Positions 46,964 to 59,127 of a stretch of 64,000 nucleotides of DNA are shown piece by piece. Made by a program: the position numbers and the translations under genes. Source of the DNA: Streptomyces sp. G-G2 (GTDB lineage Bacteria; Actinomycetota; Actinomycetes; Streptomycetales; Streptomycetaceae); the NCBI RefSeq assembly GCF_030063135.1, contig NZ_JASISO010000012.1, positions 62,001 to 126,000 on the forward strand, written 5' to 3'. Each line of letters opens with the position of its first letter. Position 1 is the stretch's first letter. Under the pieces are notes generated by a model. It saw only the letters and a program-made list of their open reading frames with translations. It had not been told where the DNA came from and did not search any database.

Positions 46964-47716
46964 ATCAGCACCGAGCCCCGCATCAACGACCGGATTCGCG
47001 TTCCCGAGGTACGACTTGTCGGTCCGAGTGGCGAGCAGGTCGGCATCGTGCCGCTCGCGAAGGCGCTTGAACTCGCACAGGAGTACGACCTCGACCTGGT
47101 CGAGGTAGCGGCGTCCGCCAGGCCGCCGGTCTGCAAGCTCATGGACTACGGCAAGTTCAAGTACGAGTCGGCCATGAAGGCCCGTGAGGCGCGCAAGAAC
47201 CAGGCGCACACGGTCATCAAGGAGATGAAGCTCCGGCCGAAGATCGACCCGCACGACTATGACACCAAGAAGGGTCACGTCGTCCGGTTCCTCAAGCAGG
47301 GCGACAAGGTCAAGATCACGATCATGTTCCGTGGTCGTGAGCAGTCCCGCCCGGAACTGGGCTACCGACTGCTGCAGCGTCTGGCCTCGGACGTCGAGGA
47401 CCTCGGGTTCATCGAGTCGAACCCGAAGCAGGACGGCCGAAACATGATCATGGTTCTCGGTCCGCACAAGAAGAAGACCGAGGCGATGGCCGAGGCCCGT
47501 GAGGCGCAGGCCGCCCGCAAGGCCGAGCGTCAGGGCCTTTCCGCCACGGACGACGGTTCCGAGGACGAGTTCCTCGCGGACGAGACCGCGGCCGACGAGG
47601 TCCCCGAAGCCGAGGTCGCCGAAGCCGAGGCCGCCGAAGCCGAGGCCGCCGAAGCCGAGGCCCCCGCCGAGGCTCCTGCCAAGGCCGCCTCCACCGAGGC
47701 TCCTGCCGAGGCCTGA
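46964..47716 (+). CDS. infC: Translation initiation factor IF-3 (ATC start codon)
   Basis: 250 residues. Binds the 30S subunit, keeps it apart from 50S and checks start-codon pairing. N-domain [20 protein letters not shown], linker with ARKNQ, C-domain [20 protein letters not shown] and [11 protein letters not shown]. The family N-terminus lines up with ATC 46964 behind AGGAGG; the nearest standard in-frame starts upstream would add about 24 unrelated residues and have no ribosome site. A rare start codon is the known basis of IF3 autoregulation (AUU in E. coli). The 60-residue acidic Ala-Glu-rich tail is coded by a tandem DNA repeat. rpmI and rplT follow. Confidence 0.95.
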   Translation: MSTEPRINDRIRVPEVRLVGPSGEQVGIVPLAKALELAQEYDLDLVEVAASARPPVCKLMDYGKFKYESAMKAREARKNQAHTVIKEMKLRPKIDPHDYDTKKGHVVRFLKQGDKVKITIMFRGREQSRPELGYRLLQRLASDVEDLGFIESNPKQDGRNMIMVLGPHKKKTEAMAEAREAQAARKAERQGLSATDDGSEDEFLADETAADEVPEAEVAEAEAAEAEAAEAEAPAEAPAKAASTEAPAEA

Positions 47717-47742
47717 GTCCGGAGCAGCCCGCTCCGGACTCA
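47714..47742 (+). terminator. Hairpin at the infC stop codon (attenuator candidate)
   Basis: TGAGTCCGGAGC / GCTCCGGACTCA, a 12-bp perfect stem with loop AGCCC that begins at the TGA stop of infC. There is no T-tract, so it may be a partial terminator or an RNA-processing/stability element within the infC-rpmI-rplT operon. Confidence 0.65.
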
Positions 47743-47819
47743 ACCGACACTATTGACGCTCCCGCCAGCCCGGCCAGCCGGACCGGTGGGAGCGCCACCG
47801 ACGAGGAGATAACGGCGCT

Positions 47820-48014
47820 ATGCCGAAGAACAAGACGCACAGCGGTTCCAAGAAGCGCTTCAAGATCACCGGCACCGGCAAGGTGCTCCGTGAGCGCGCC
47901 GGCAAGCGTCACCTGCTCGAGCACAAGTCGTCCCGTGTCACCCGCCGCCTCACCGGCACCGCGGAGATGGCCCCCGGCGACGCCGCGAAGATCAAGAAGC
48001 TTCTCGGCAAGTGA
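47820..48014 (+). CDS. rpmI: 50S ribosomal protein L35
   Basis: 64 residues, very basic. [20 protein letters not shown] then [20 protein letters not shown] is standard L35. ATG 47820 follows GAGGAGATAACGGCGCT. It lies between infC and rplT in the universal order. Confidence 0.98.
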   Translation: MPKNKTHSGSKKRFKITGTGKVLRERAGKRHLLEHKSSRVTRRLTGTAEMAPGDAAKIKKLLGK

Positions 48015-48019
48015 CGTTC

Positions 48020-48046
48020 TCCCGCTCCCCGTCCGTGGGAGCGGGA
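48020..48046 (+). terminator. Hairpin between rpmI and rplT
   Basis: TCCCGCTCCC / GGGAGCGGGA, 10-bp perfect stem with outer ACGT pairs, directly after the rpmI stop. Probably an attenuating or processing hairpin inside the operon. Confidence 0.6.
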
Positions 48047-48117
48047 CGTCAGGACCGGGACCCCATCGAATTCGGGCCGTGTGAAGACAACCACGGCCCT
48101 GTTACAAGGAGTACACA

Positions 48118-48504
48118 GTGGCACGCGTCAAGCGGGCAGTAAACGCTCACAAGAAGCGCCGGGCGATCCTCGAGGCCGCCAAGGGTTACCGCGGTCAGCG
48201 CTCGCGCCTGTACCGCAAGGCCAAGGAGCAGGTCACCCACTCCCTGGTCTACAACTTCAACGACCGCAAGAAGCGCAAGGGCGACTTCCGTCGGCTGTGG
48301 ATCCAGCGCATCAACGCCGCTGCCCGCCAGAACGGCATGACGTACAACCGCCTCATCCAGGGTCTGAACGCCGCCAACATCGAGGTGGACCGCAAGATCC
48401 TCGCCGAGCTGGCCGTCAACGACGCCAACGCGTTCGCCGCGCTGGTCGAGGTCGCCCAGAAGGCGCTTCCGGCCGACGTCAACGCCCCGAAGGTCGCTGC
48501 CTAA
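48118..48504 (+). CDS. rplT: 50S ribosomal protein L20
   Basis: 128 residues, basic, binds 23S rRNA early in 50S assembly. [20 protein letters not shown] then [18 protein letters not shown] is standard. GTG 48118 follows AAGGAG at 7 bases. L20 is the usual repressor of IF3-L35-L20 operons in other bacteria. Confidence 0.98.
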   Translation: MARVKRAVNAHKKRRAILEAAKGYRGQRSRLYRKAKEQVTHSLVYNFNDRKKRKGDFRRLWIQRINAAARQNGMTYNRLIQGLNAANIEVDRKILAELAVNDANAFAALVEVAQKALPADVNAPKVAA

Positions 48505-48558
48505 GCAGTCCGACCCTCACGAGCCCTCACCGGCTCCCCAGCCTTCACTGGCTACCGC

Positions 48559-48593
48559 CCGGACCCGCAGGCCGTACGTGCCTGCGGGTCCGG
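48559..48593 (+). terminator. Terminator after rplT
   Basis: Perfect 14-bp stem CCGGACCCGCAGGC / GCCTGCGGGTCCGG with a 7-nt loop, ending the infC-rpmI-rplT operon. Confidence 0.85.
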
Positions 48594-48656
48594 TGCGTTG
48601 ACCAGCTGTTTCGATCTGTTTCGACCCGCAGTACGTACGGAAGTGAGCCGACCGCC

Positions 48657-49520
<864 letters not shown>

Positions 49521-49523
49521 TAA

Positions 49524-52051
<2,528 letters not shown>

Positions 52052-52052
<1 letters not shown>

Positions 52053-54595
52053 TGCGGGTCCCGCTTTCTTGGCTGCGGGAGTACGTCGACCTGCCCGCGG
52101 GCGCGACCGGTCGTGACGTACAGGCGCGGCTCGTCGACGCCGGTCTCGAGGTCGAGCGCGTCGAGCAGCTCGGCGCCGGTCTCCAGGGCCCCCTGGTCGT
52201 CGGCCAGGTCCTGACCATCGAGGAGCTCGACGGCTTCCGCAAGCCGATCCGTTTCTGCACGGTCGACGTCGGCCAGGCCAACGGCACCGGCGAACCGCAG
52301 GAGATCGTCTGCGGCGCCCGGAACTTCACCGTCGGCGACAAGGTCGTCGTGGTGCTCCCCGGCGCGGTGCTGCCCGGCGACTTCGCGATCGCCTCGCGCA
52401 AGACGTACGGCCGTACCTCCCACGGCATGATCTGCTCCGGCGACGAGCTGGGCATGGGCGACGACGGCACGCACGGCATCATCGTGCTCCCCCCGGAGTA
52501 CGAGGTCGGCACCGACGCGATCAAGCTCCTGGAGCTGGTCGACGAGGTCCTCGACATCGCCGTCACCCCGGACCGCGGCTACTGCCTGTCGATGCGCGGC
52601 GTCGCCCGCGAGGCGGCGACGGCCTACGGGCTGCCGCTGCGCGACCCGGCGCTGCTCGACGTCCCCGGCCCCAACTCGTACGGCTACCCGGTGCAGATCA
52701 GCGACCCGCAGGGCTGCGACCGCTTCACCGCCCGCACGGTCACCGGCCTCGACCCCGAGGCCCGTTCGCCGATCTGGCTGTCCCGCCGCCTGCAGAAGGC
52801 CGGCATGCGGCCGATCTCGCTCGCGGTCGACGTCACGAACTACGTGATGCTCGAACTGGGCCAGCCGCTGCACGCCTACGACCGCTCCCGCGTGGACGGT
52901 CCGATCGGCGTCCGCCGCGCGGAGCACGGCGAGAAGCTCACCACCCTCGACGGCGTCACGCGCACGCTTGACGCCGAGGACCTGGTGATCACCGACAACA
53001 GCGGGCCGATCGGCCTCGCCGGAGTCATGGGCGGCGCCAACACGGAGATCGCCGACTCCGTCACCACACCTTTTGATCCTTCTGGGTCGACCCCCCCGGT
53101 CTCGGGCACCACCTCCGTGGTCATCGAGGCGGCGCACTTCGACGCGCTGTCGATCTCGCGCACCGCCCGCCGCCACAAGCTCGCCTCCGAGGCGTCCAAG
53201 CGCTTCGAGCGCGGGGTCGACCCGCAGGCCGCCGCCGCCGCCGCGCAGCGCACCGTCGACCTGCTGGTGCTGCTCGCGGGCGGTACCGCCGAGGCGGGCG
53301 TCACGGAACTGTCGGCGCCCTCCGCCCCGCGCTCCATCGCGATGCGCGCGGACCACCCGGACCGGGTCGCGGGCGTGGAGTACGGCCGCGAGACCGTCGT
53401 TCGCCGCCTCCAGGAGGTCGGCTGCGACGTCTACGGCCAGGACGAGCTGGTCGTCACCGTGCCCTCGTGGCGCCCCGACCTCACCGAGCCCAACGACCTC
53501 GCCGAAGAGGTCATCCGGCTGGAGGGCTACGCGAACCTGCCCTCCACCCTGCCGCAGCCCCCCTCGGGCCGCGGGCTCACCGGGCGCCAGCGGCTGCACC
53601 GCCGGATCGGCCGCGCGCTGGCCGGGGCCGGTTACGTGGAGGCGCTGAGCTACCCGTTCCTCGGAGCCCAGGTCTTCGACCAGCTCCAGCTCCCCGCGCA
53701 CGACGCGCTCCGCCAGGTCGTCACCCTCGTCAACCCGATCTCCGACGAGGAGCCCGCCCTGCGCAGCACGCTGCTGCCGGGGCTGCTGGGCGCCCTGCGC
53801 CGCAACGACAGCCGCGGCAGCCACGACCTCGCGCTCTTCGAGACGGGCTCGGTCTTCCGGGCCGGTCCGCGGCCGGGCGTCGCGGTGCGGCTGCCCGTCG
53901 ACCGCCGTCCCACGGTCGAGGAGATCGCCACCCTGAACGCGGCCCTGCCCGCGCAGCCGCGGCACGCCGCGGTCGTACTGGCCGGTGCGCGCGAGCAGGC
54001 GGGCTGGTGGGGCAAGGGTCACCCGGCCGACTGGGCGGACACCGTCCAGGCGGCCCGCTCGCTGGCCGTCGAGGCCGGCGCCGAGCTGGTCGTGCGCCAG
54101 GGCCAGTACGGCCCCTGGCACCCGGGCCGCTGCGCCGAACTCGTCGTCACCCTCGACGGGGTCGAGCAGGTCATCGGCCACGCCGGTGAGCTGCACCCGC
54201 GCGTCGTCAAGGCGCTGGGTCTGCCCGCCCGTACCAGCGCGATGGAGATCGACCTGGACCGCCTCGCGGCGGCCGGTGGCGAGGCCCTCCAGGCGCCCAG
54301 GATCTCCACCTTCCCGGTGGCGACCCAGGACGTGGCACTGATCGTCGACGCGTCCGTCCCGGCCGCCGAGGTCGAGAGCGCGCTGCGCGAGGGCGCGGGT
54401 GAACTCCTCGAATCGCTGCGGCTGTTCGACGTGTTCACCGGTGAGCAGGTCGGCACGGGCAAGAGGTCCCTCGCCTACGCGCTGCGCTTCCGCGCGGCGG
54501 ACCGCACGCTGACCGCGGAGGAGTCCACGGCTGCCCGTGACGCCGCGGTGGCGCTCGCGGGCGAGCGCACGGGAGCGGTCCTGCGCGGCGCGTAG
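52052..54595 (+). CDS. pheT: Phenylalanyl-tRNA synthetase beta subunit
   Basis: 847 residues. N-terminal tRNA-binding EMAP-like domain (about 40-155), B3/B4 editing domain (about 210-400), B5 domain (about 410-485), core, and C-terminal anticodon-binding domain starting near [17 protein letters not shown] loop at residues 337-355 in B3/B4 (between EIADS and VVIEAAHFD) contains a run of T-ending codons (53066-53086) unlike the rest of the gene; the frame stays intact. Coupled to pheS by a TGATG overlap. A hairpin terminator follows. Confidence 0.97.
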
Positions 54596-54609
54596 CACCG
54601 TCCGTTCCA

Positions 54610-54652
54610 CGTGGGGGGCGCATCCGGGTCACCGGGTGCGCCCCCCACGCTT
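54610..54652 (+). terminator. Terminator after pheT
   Basis: CGTGGGGGGCGCA / TGCGCCCCCCACG, 13-bp perfect stem around a partly paired loop, followed by CTTT. It lies 14 bp after the pheT stop. Confidence 0.85.
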
Positions 54653-54764
54653 TGGCGGGCGCTGGCGACCCCCTCCTCACTCGTTCGGGTGAGAACCCCG
54701 GCGACCCGTGTCTCATGAACCTGTCGGTGGACACAATCGTTGCGGCCGAGGGGAGGCCCAACGG

Positions 54765-55853
54765 ATGATCACGCGCGGGGAGATGCCCCACGTGCGCCGG
54801 GTGTGCGTCCTTGCCTGGGGCGGCGCCGCCGTGTCCTGGGAGCTGGCCTCGCCGGGGCCGCTCGGACCGAGGCTGGCGAGCTGCGCCGCCTTTCTGCTGC
54901 TGGCCACGGGCTGCGCGCTGCACATCCGCAAGGTGCTGCTCGCGGAGCTGCGGCGCAGCCAGGAGCTCGCGGGCGCGGTGCAGCGGGCGCTGCTGCGGCC
55001 GGTCCCGGCCCGGATCGACGGCCTGACCCTGGCCGCGGCCCAGCTGTCGGTGGGCGGCGACCTGTACGAGGCCGTGGGGACGCCGTTCGGGGTGCGGGTG
55101 GTCATCGGCGACGTACGCGGTCACGGGCTGGGCGCGCTGGGGGTGGCCGCGGCGGTCCTGGGCTCGTTCCGCGAAGCGGCGTACGACGAGGCGACGCTGG
55201 GCGGGGTGCTGCGGCGGATGGAACGGGCCCTGGCGCGGCAGGTGCGGGGGGAGCCGGAGGAGTTCGTGACGGTGCTGCTGCTCCAGATCGCGCCGGACGG
55301 GACCCTGCTGGCCCTGAACTGCGGCCACCCGTGGCCGTACGCCCTGCGGTGGCTGGCGGAACCCTGCCGGGTGGGGGCCGGTTCGCCCTCCGGGGCCGGC
55401 TCAACCGCGGGCGGGGCCGGAGTCGCCCGCGGCGACTCGGGCCGCCCGGCCCGGCGGGTGGCGTTCCCGGCCCCTCCGGCGATCGAGGAGCGGGGTCCGG
55501 GGCGCGGCCCCGGGGAGCCGTGGCAGGTGGACGTGCGCGAGCTGGACGGGGGCGAGAGGTTGCCGCCGCTGGGGGTCGTGCCGCTGCCGCACCCGCTTCC
55601 CGCCCAGGCGTTCGGCACGCTGGGCCCCGGCGAGGCCCTCTTCCTGCACACCGACGGCATCGCCGACGCCCGCGACCGGGCCGGCCGTTTCTTCCCGCTC
55701 GCCCGCGCCGTCACCGAGACCGCCACCACCGCGCTCACGCCCGCGCGGCTGGTCGCGGGCGTGCACGCGGCCCTGCTGCGGCACACCGGCGGGCGGCTCG
55801 CCGACGACGTCGCGCTGCTGGTGCTGCGCAACGACCGGCTGGGCCCGGCCTGA
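54765..55853 (+). CDS. SpoIIE-type PP2C phosphatase, membrane-linked
   Basis: 362 residues. Two short hydrophobic segments near the N-terminus (about 10-25 and 35-50) precede a PP2C/SpoIIE domain with metal motifs GGDLYEAV, VIGDVRGHGLGA and HTDGIADARD. Such phosphatases act on anti-anti-sigma factors in Streptomyces. A Gly/Ser/Arg-rich insert (about residues 205-260) splits the domain; its DNA at 55385-55421 is a diverged copy of the dispersed 37-bp repeat. ATG 54765 has GAGGGGAGG at 8 bases. Confidence 0.9.
   Translation: MITRGEMPHVRRVCVLAWGGAAVSWELASPGPLGPRLASCAAFLLLATGCALHIRKVLLAELRRSQELAGAVQRALLRPVPARIDGLTLAAAQLSVGGDLYEAVGTPFGVRVVIGDVRGHGLGALGVAAAVLGSFREAAYDEATLGGVLRRMERALARQVRGEPEEFVTVLLLQIAPDGTLLALNCGHPWPYALRWLAEPCRVGAGSPSGAGSTAGGAGVARGDSGRPARRVAFPAPPAIEERGPGRGPGEPWQVDVRELDGGERLPPLGVVPLPHPLPAQAFGTLGPGEALFLHTDGIADARDRAGRFFPLARAVTETATTALTPARLVAGVHAALLRHTGGRLADDVALLVLRNDRLGPA
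55385..55421 (+). repeat. Diverged copy of the 37-bp repeat inside the phosphatase gene
   Basis: Same length as copies A and B, with 32 of 37 positions identical. It begins GCCCTCCGGGG and ends GCGGGGCCGGA. It encodes part of the low-complexity insert. Confidence 0.6.
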
Positions 55854-56052
55854 CCGTGGAGCGGGACGGGTGGGACGCGCCGCCCGCCTGCCATGGAGTG
55901 TCGGGCAGACAGCAGAACGGGCGGCGCTAGTGCGGGTCGTCGCACTGTTCGAGGGGGAGCCGACGACCCGGGCTACCTCTTGGTGAGGCTCTTCAGTGAA
56001 CCGCTCCGGGGCCCCGCCGCGGCAGGGTGTGCGGCGCATTTATGCGCGCACC

Positions 56053-56075
56053 CGGTTCACACCCCGTGTGAACCG
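56053..56075. promoter_or_regulatory. Perfect inverted repeat, candidate operator of the NsdA-like gene
   Basis: CGGTTCACAC and GTGTGAACCG around CCC, 43 bp before the start codon. ACTAACCT just downstream may include the -10. It would suit a dimeric regulator, possibly the gene's own product. Confidence 0.65.
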
Positions 56076-56117
56076 AGCACCCACTAACCTGACAGCGACG
56101 AGCCCTTGGAGCGGCCC

Positions 56118-57476
56118 ATGCAGCCCAACGCACTGCTCGATGCCCTCCTCGCCGAGGCGGGCATGTCCCACGCCGGATTCGCCGCGCACGTCAACCAGGC
56201 GGGCCATGGACGCGGGTTGGCCCTGCGCTACGAGCACACCGCCGTCGCCCGCTGGCTCAAGGGCCAGCGCCCCCGCGGCCAGGTCCCCGACCTGCTCTGC
56301 GAGGTGCTCGGCAGCAGGCTGCGGCGCCCGCTCTCGCTGGACGACATCGGGCTCGGCCTTCCCGGCTCGCCCGCCGCCACCGCCACGGACGGCGGGCCGC
56401 CCGGCTCCCCGCTGGGCGGGTTCGTCGACCGGGCCACCGCGCTGTGGCGGTCCGACGGCCAGGCCCGCCCGCACCTGCTCACCGCCGGGGCCGTCTGCGG
56501 CACCCCGGCCGTCATCCCGGTCTGGGAGTGGGAGAACCCGCCCGAGGACGCCGACGTGTCCCGCTCGGGGCCGACCCCGGTCGGTCCCGAGCACATCGAG
56601 ATCCTGCGGGCCGCCCGCGCCCACTACGAGCTGATGTACCGCCGGGCGGGCGGGGTGGCCACCCGGGACCGGATCGTCCGCTTCCTGGGCAGCGAGACCG
56701 CCCCGCTGCTGCGCGGGAGTTACCCCGACGCGCTGGGCCGGGGGCTGTACCGGGCCGCCGGGTCGCTGGTGGCGGTGGCCGGGATCTGCGCGTACGACTC
56801 GGACGCCCACGGGCTCGCCCAGCGCTACTTCCACCAGGCACTGCGGCTGGCCAAGGCCAGCGGGGACCGGGGGCTCGGCGCCTATGTGATCGCGCTGCTC
56901 GTCAACCAGTCCCTGCACCTGCGCGAGTTCCGCCAGGCCGTGGCCTTCGCGGAGGCGGCCCTACGGGCGGCGGGCCGCCACACCACCCCGGCACTGGCCG
57001 CCGACCTCTACGCGATGCAGGCCAAGGCGTACGCCCAACTCGGCGACACCAGCTCCGCGTTGACCTGCATCCGGTACGCGGAGGCCGCCGCCGAGCGGAT
57101 CCGGCCGGGCAGCGAACCGGACGAGACCGGGTACGTACAGCCCGGCCTGGTCAATGTGCAGGTGGCCGAGGCGCTGCTCGGTCTTGGTGAACTCGACGCC
57201 GCGCACGAGCAGGCGACGGCCGCCGTCGGGACCCCCGCGCACGACCGGGGCCGGGTGCACCGCCTCGCGATGCTGTGCGAGATCCAGCTGCGCCAGGGGG
57301 AGGCCGACCGGGCGGTGGCGGCCGCGGCCGAAATGGCGGAGCGGGCCAAGGGGATGGAATCACTGCGCTTGCGCGACCGGCTTCGGACGGTCCGCGAACA
57401 GCTGCTGACCAGCGGATGCTCCGGTGCGCGTGAGACGGCGCACCTCATCGACGGGGCGCTGCGCGTTCCGCTCTGA
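56118..57476 (+). CDS. NsdA-like TPR-containing regulator
   Basis: 452 residues. N-terminal MQPNALLDALLAEAGMSHAG then ...RYEHTAVARWLKGQRPRGQV resembles a degenerate XRE helix-turn-helix. The remaining helical part (about 170-440) fits tetratricopeptide repeats (for example AQRYFHQALRLAKASGDRGL and ALAADLYAMQAKAYAQLGD). From memory, this matches the Streptomyces NsdA family, whose founding member delays sporulation and antibiotic production. ATG 56118 has GGAG at 6 bases. A perfect palindrome lies upstream; the NUDIX gene follows. Confidence 0.85.
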   Translation: MQPNALLDALLAEAGMSHAGFAAHVNQAGHGRGLALRYEHTAVARWLKGQRPRGQVPDLLCEVLGSRLRRPLSLDDIGLGLPGSPAATATDGGPPGSPLGGFVDRATALWRSDGQARPHLLTAGAVCGTPAVIPVWEWENPPEDADVSRSGPTPVGPEHIEILRAARAHYELMYRRAGGVATRDRIVRFLGSETAPLLRGSYPDALGRGLYRAAGSLVAVAGICAYDSDAHGLAQRYFHQALRLAKASGDRGLGAYVIALLVNQSLHLREFRQAVAFAEAALRAAGRHTTPALAADLYAMQAKAYAQLGDTSSALTCIRYAEAAAERIRPGSEPDETGYVQPGLVNVQVAEALLGLGELDAAHEQATAAVGTPAHDRGRVHRLAMLCEIQLRQGEADRAVAAAAEMAERAKGMESLRLRDRLRTVREQLLTSGCSGARETAHLIDGALRVPL

Positions 57477-57496
57477 CGGTCGGAACTGCTGCCATG

Positions 57497-57525
57497 TTGC
57501 CACCTACAGATGCGGAAGGTGGCAA
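57497..57525 (+). promoter_or_regulatory. 9-bp inverted repeat covering the NUDIX ribosome site
   Basis: TTGCCACCT / AGGTGGCAA with an 11-nt spacer. The right arm includes the AAGGTGG ribosome site of the NUDIX gene, so folding would hide it; as DNA it could be an operator. Confidence 0.6.
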
Positions 57526-57529
57526 TACC

Positions 57530-58060
57530 GTGCAGTGGACGAACCTGAGTGAGCAGACTGTGTACAAGAACCGCTGGTTCGATGTGAACCTCGCGGACGT
57601 CGAACTCCCCGACGGGCAGCACCTGGACCACTTCGTCATCCGGCTGCGGCCGGTCGCCGTCGCCACGGCCGTCAACGAGGCCAATGAGGTGCTGCTGCTG
57701 TGGCGGCACCGGTTCATCACCGACAGCTGGGGCTGGGAGCTGCCCGCCGGGGTGGTCGAGGACGGCGAGGACATCGCCGTCGCCGCCGCCCGGGAGATGG
57801 AGGAGGAGTCGGGCTGGCGCCCGGGCCCCCTCCACCACCTGATGACCGTCGAGCCCTCCAACGGGCTCACCGACGCCCGCCACCACCTGTACTGGGCGGA
57901 CGGGGCGACGTACATCGGGCATCCCCAGGACGACTTCGAGTCCTCGCGCCGCGCGTGGGTACCGCTCAAGCTGGTGCCGGACATGATCGCGCGCGGTGAG
58001 GTTCCGGCCGCCAACATGGCGGCCGGACTCCTGCTGCTGCACCACCTGCGCCTGGGCTGA
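57530..58060 (+). CDS. NUDIX hydrolase (ADP-ribose pyrophosphatase-like)
   Basis: 176 residues. Complete Nudix box with the G-x5-E-x7-REUxEE-x-GU pattern as GVVEDGEDIAVAAAREMEEE then SGW. The sequence before the box (LLLWRHRFITDSWGWELPAG) resembles ADP-ribose and nucleoside-diphosphate-sugar hydrolases. GTG 57530 is used because AAGGTGG lies 7-8 bases upstream; ATG 57494 would place the inverted repeat inside the gene. Substrate not determined. Confidence 0.92.
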   Translation: MQWTNLSEQTVYKNRWFDVNLADVELPDGQHLDHFVIRLRPVAVATAVNEANEVLLLWRHRFITDSWGWELPAGVVEDGEDIAVAAAREMEEESGWRPGPLHHLMTVEPSNGLTDARHHLYWADGATYIGHPQDDFESSRRAWVPLKLVPDMIARGEVPAANMAAGLLLLHHLRLG

Positions 58061-58079
58061 ACCCCGGAGGGCGGGCCGG

Positions 58080-58952
58080 TCAGCCGTACGGGTAGAAGCC
58101 CGAGCCGGTCTTGCGGCCCAGGCGGCCCGCGTCCACCATGCGCTGGAGCAGCGGGGGAGCGGCGTACAGCGGCTCCTTGAACTCGTAGTACATCGAGTCG
58201 GCCACCGAGGCCACCGTGTCCAGGCCGATCAGGTCCGCGAGCTTCAGCGGGCCCATCGGGTGGGCGCAGCCCAGCTCCATGCCGTTGTCGATGTCCTCGC
58301 GGCTCGCGATGCCCGACTCGAACATCCGGATCGCGGACAGCAGGTACGGGATCAGCAGCGCGTTGACCACGAAGCCACTGCGGTCCTGGGCGCGGATGGC
58401 GTGCTTGCCCAGCACGTCCCGCACCAGGGCCTCGGCCCGCTTGACCGTCTCCTCGCCCGTGGTCAGCGCCGGGATCAGCTCGACGAGCTGCTGCACCGGG
58501 GCCGGGTTGAAGAAGTGGATGCCGATGACCTGGTCCGGACGCGAGGTGGCGACGGCCAGCTTCACCAGCGGGATGGAGGAGGTGTTCGAGGCGAGGATCG
58601 CGTCCGGGCGGGTCACAACCTGGTCGAGCACCTGGAAGATCTCGGTCTTGACCTGCTCGTTCTCGACGACGGCCTCGATGACCAGGTCACGGTCGGCGAA
58701 CTCGCCGAGGTCCGTGGTGAAGCTCAGGCGGGCCAGGGTGGCGTCCCGCTCCTCCTCCGTGATCTTGCCGCGTTCGGCGGCCTTCATCAGGGAGTTGTGC
58801 AGCCGGGTACGGCCGATCTCCAGCGCCTCGCCGGTGGTCTCGGCAACCTTCACCTCGAGACCACTGCGGGCGCACACCTCCGCGATGCCCGCGCCCATCT
58901 GGCCACAGCCCACTACGCCGACGCGTGCGATGTCGGTAGGGAGGTCCGTCAC
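58080..58952 (-). CDS. 3-hydroxybutyryl-CoA dehydrogenase
   Basis: 290 residues. N-terminal Rossmann domain with VGVVGCGQMGAGIAEVCARS (NAD site); SNTSSIPLVKLAVATSRPDQ then VIGIHFFNPAP carries the catalytic His; C-terminal dimer domain with GFVVNALLIPYLLSAIRM. It converts 3-hydroxyacyl-CoA to acetoacetyl-CoA-type products in fatty-acid or butanoate metabolism. GTG 58952 has AAAGG at 6 bases; ATG 58973 would add seven residues. Confidence 0.95.
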   Translation of the reverse strand: MTDLPTDIARVGVVGCGQMGAGIAEVCARSGLEVKVAETTGEALEIGRTRLHNSLMKAAERGKITEEERDATLARLSFTTDLGEFADRDLVIEAVVENEQVKTEIFQVLDQVVTRPDAILASNTSSIPLVKLAVATSRPDQVIGIHFFNPAPVQQLVELIPALTTGEETVKRAEALVRDVLGKHAIRAQDRSGFVVNALLIPYLLSAIRMFESGIASREDIDNGMELGCAHPMGPLKLADLIGLDTVASVADSMYYEFKEPLYAAPPLLQRMVDAGRLGRKTGSGFYPYG

Positions 58953-59127
58953 ATCGTGCCTTTCGCTGCTCATCCATCGCGGGTCCCCCGTACTCGGCAG
59001 TGGTAACTGCTTTCCGGCGCCCGCCACGACCCCCGACGTTACTCCCGACCCTGCGCCTGATGACGGCCCGGGGCGGGCATGCTGGGCCCACCGAGATCAA
59101 TATCACTGTGCGGAACGGAGCGGACAC

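Noticed and set aside
48605..48624. Tandem CTGTTTCGAT CTGTTTCGAC as an attachment site
   Set aside because: Only two short units, with no tRNA, integrase or mobile gene nearby; probably local slippage.
57494..57529. ATG 57494 as the NUDIX start
   Set aside because: No ribosome site before it. It would translate through an inverted repeat whose right arm is itself the ribosome site for GTG 57530.
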